Assembly: GCA_035347995.1 (NCBI GenBank)
Contig: DAOPQD010000015.1
Location: 1 to 51,302 of the forward strand
DNA from: JAAZNO01 sp012798275
GTDB taxonomy: Bacteria > Chloroflexota > Anaerolineae > B4-G1 > SLSP01
Direction: 5' to 3'
DNA: 51,302 nt
Shown here: positions 51,274-51,302 of the stretch, piece by piece
How positions within the stretch are numbered: the stretch's first letter is position 1
Layout: every line of letters starts with the position of its first letter
Program-made: the position numbers and the translations under genes
The notes under the pieces: generated by a model
Told to the model about the DNA's origin: nothing
Seen by the model: only the letters and a program-made list of their open reading frames with translations
Database searches by the model: none

Positions 51274-51302
51274 ACCTTAATAATTGCAGATAAAATCATA
51301 TT
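51246..51302. other. AT-rich tail at the window end
   Basis: The last 50 or so bases are AT-rich and share nothing with the permease that they interrupt. They could be the edge of an insertion sequence, another replicon joined in assembly, or a contig end artefact. Too short to identify. Confidence 0.4.

Noticed and set aside
1..51302. tRNA or rRNA genes
   Set aside because: No cloverleaf with TTCGANNC-type arm or rRNA-like stretch was noticed on either strand, though a proper search was not possible by eye.

Overview
The window reads as a chromosomal segment of a GC-rich, probably thermophilic and plant-polymer-degrading bacterium. It most resembles Chloroflexota (Anaerolineae/Caldilineae type). 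The grounds are gene style: actinobacterial/Thermus-type xylose isomerase, a Csx11-type type III CRISPR operon, a DUF4139 protein, a giant DNRLRE/C25 surface protein, many dispersed palindromic intergenic repeats, and perfect SD-GGAGG starts. This is inference; there is no rRNA or marker gene to prove it.

Layout. (1) 1-6.4 kb, + strand: a compact xylan cluster made of cytoplasmic GH10 xylanase, xylose isomerase, GH3 xylosidase/glucosidase and xylulokinase, taking xylo-oligosaccharides to xylulose-5-P. (2) 6.4-13.8 kb: housekeeping and accessory genes: two paralogous ribbon-helix-helix-like proteins, threonine/serine dehydratase, a DEAD-box RNA helicase behind an attenuator-like leader, a YbjN protein, and a three-gene cell-wall/membrane set (lytic transglycosylase-like, LysM, PH-like). 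(3) 14.0-24.8 kb, - strand: a ten-gene type III-B-like CRISPR effector operon: Cmr1, AAA ATPase, TOPRIM protein, Cmr6-like RAMP, MNT nucleotidyltransferase, HEPN protein, Csx11/Cas10, Cmr4, Cmr5 and a Cas5/Cmr3-like RAMP. No CRISPR array, cas1, cas2 or cas6 is present. (4) 25.0-29.6 kb: histidine phosphatase, S9 prolyl-oligopeptidase-like peptidase, and GlmS. (5) 29.6-30.4 kb: a repeat-rich, apparently non-coding island with three consecutive perfect hairpins. (6) 30.4-38.3 kb: a 1922-residue secreted C25 (gingipain-type) protein and a DUF4139 protein. (7) 38.6-45.3 kb: a ChvE/XylF-type sugar ABC transporter whose binding protein is an in-frame tandem duplication, followed by an unusual fusion of a degenerate sugar-ABC ATPase to a histidine kinase. 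(8) 45.2-48.9 kb, - strand: a heterodimeric ABC exporter pair. (9) 49.1-51.3 kb: a family-5 solute-binding protein whose two halves are in swapped order (circular permutation), and a DppB-like permease cut off after about 66 recognisable residues where the sequence turns AT-rich.

How the genes work together. The xylan cluster and the ChvE-type transporter fit one catabolic programme: pentose or xylo-oligosaccharide import, cytoplasmic trimming, and entry to the pentose phosphate pathway. The ABC-ATPase/histidine-kinase fusion sits just downstream of the transporter and could report transport state to a regulator.

The strongest candidate for a new system is the CRISPR operon. Its Cas10 (Csx11) has lost the GGDD cyclase motif, so the usual cyclic-oligoadenylate route to CARF effectors should be absent. 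Instead the operon carries two embedded effector-like pairs, ATPase+TOPRIM and MNT+HEPN, stitched in by overlapping stop/start codons on both sides. The circularly permuted binding protein and the kinase fusion are separate, independent novelties.
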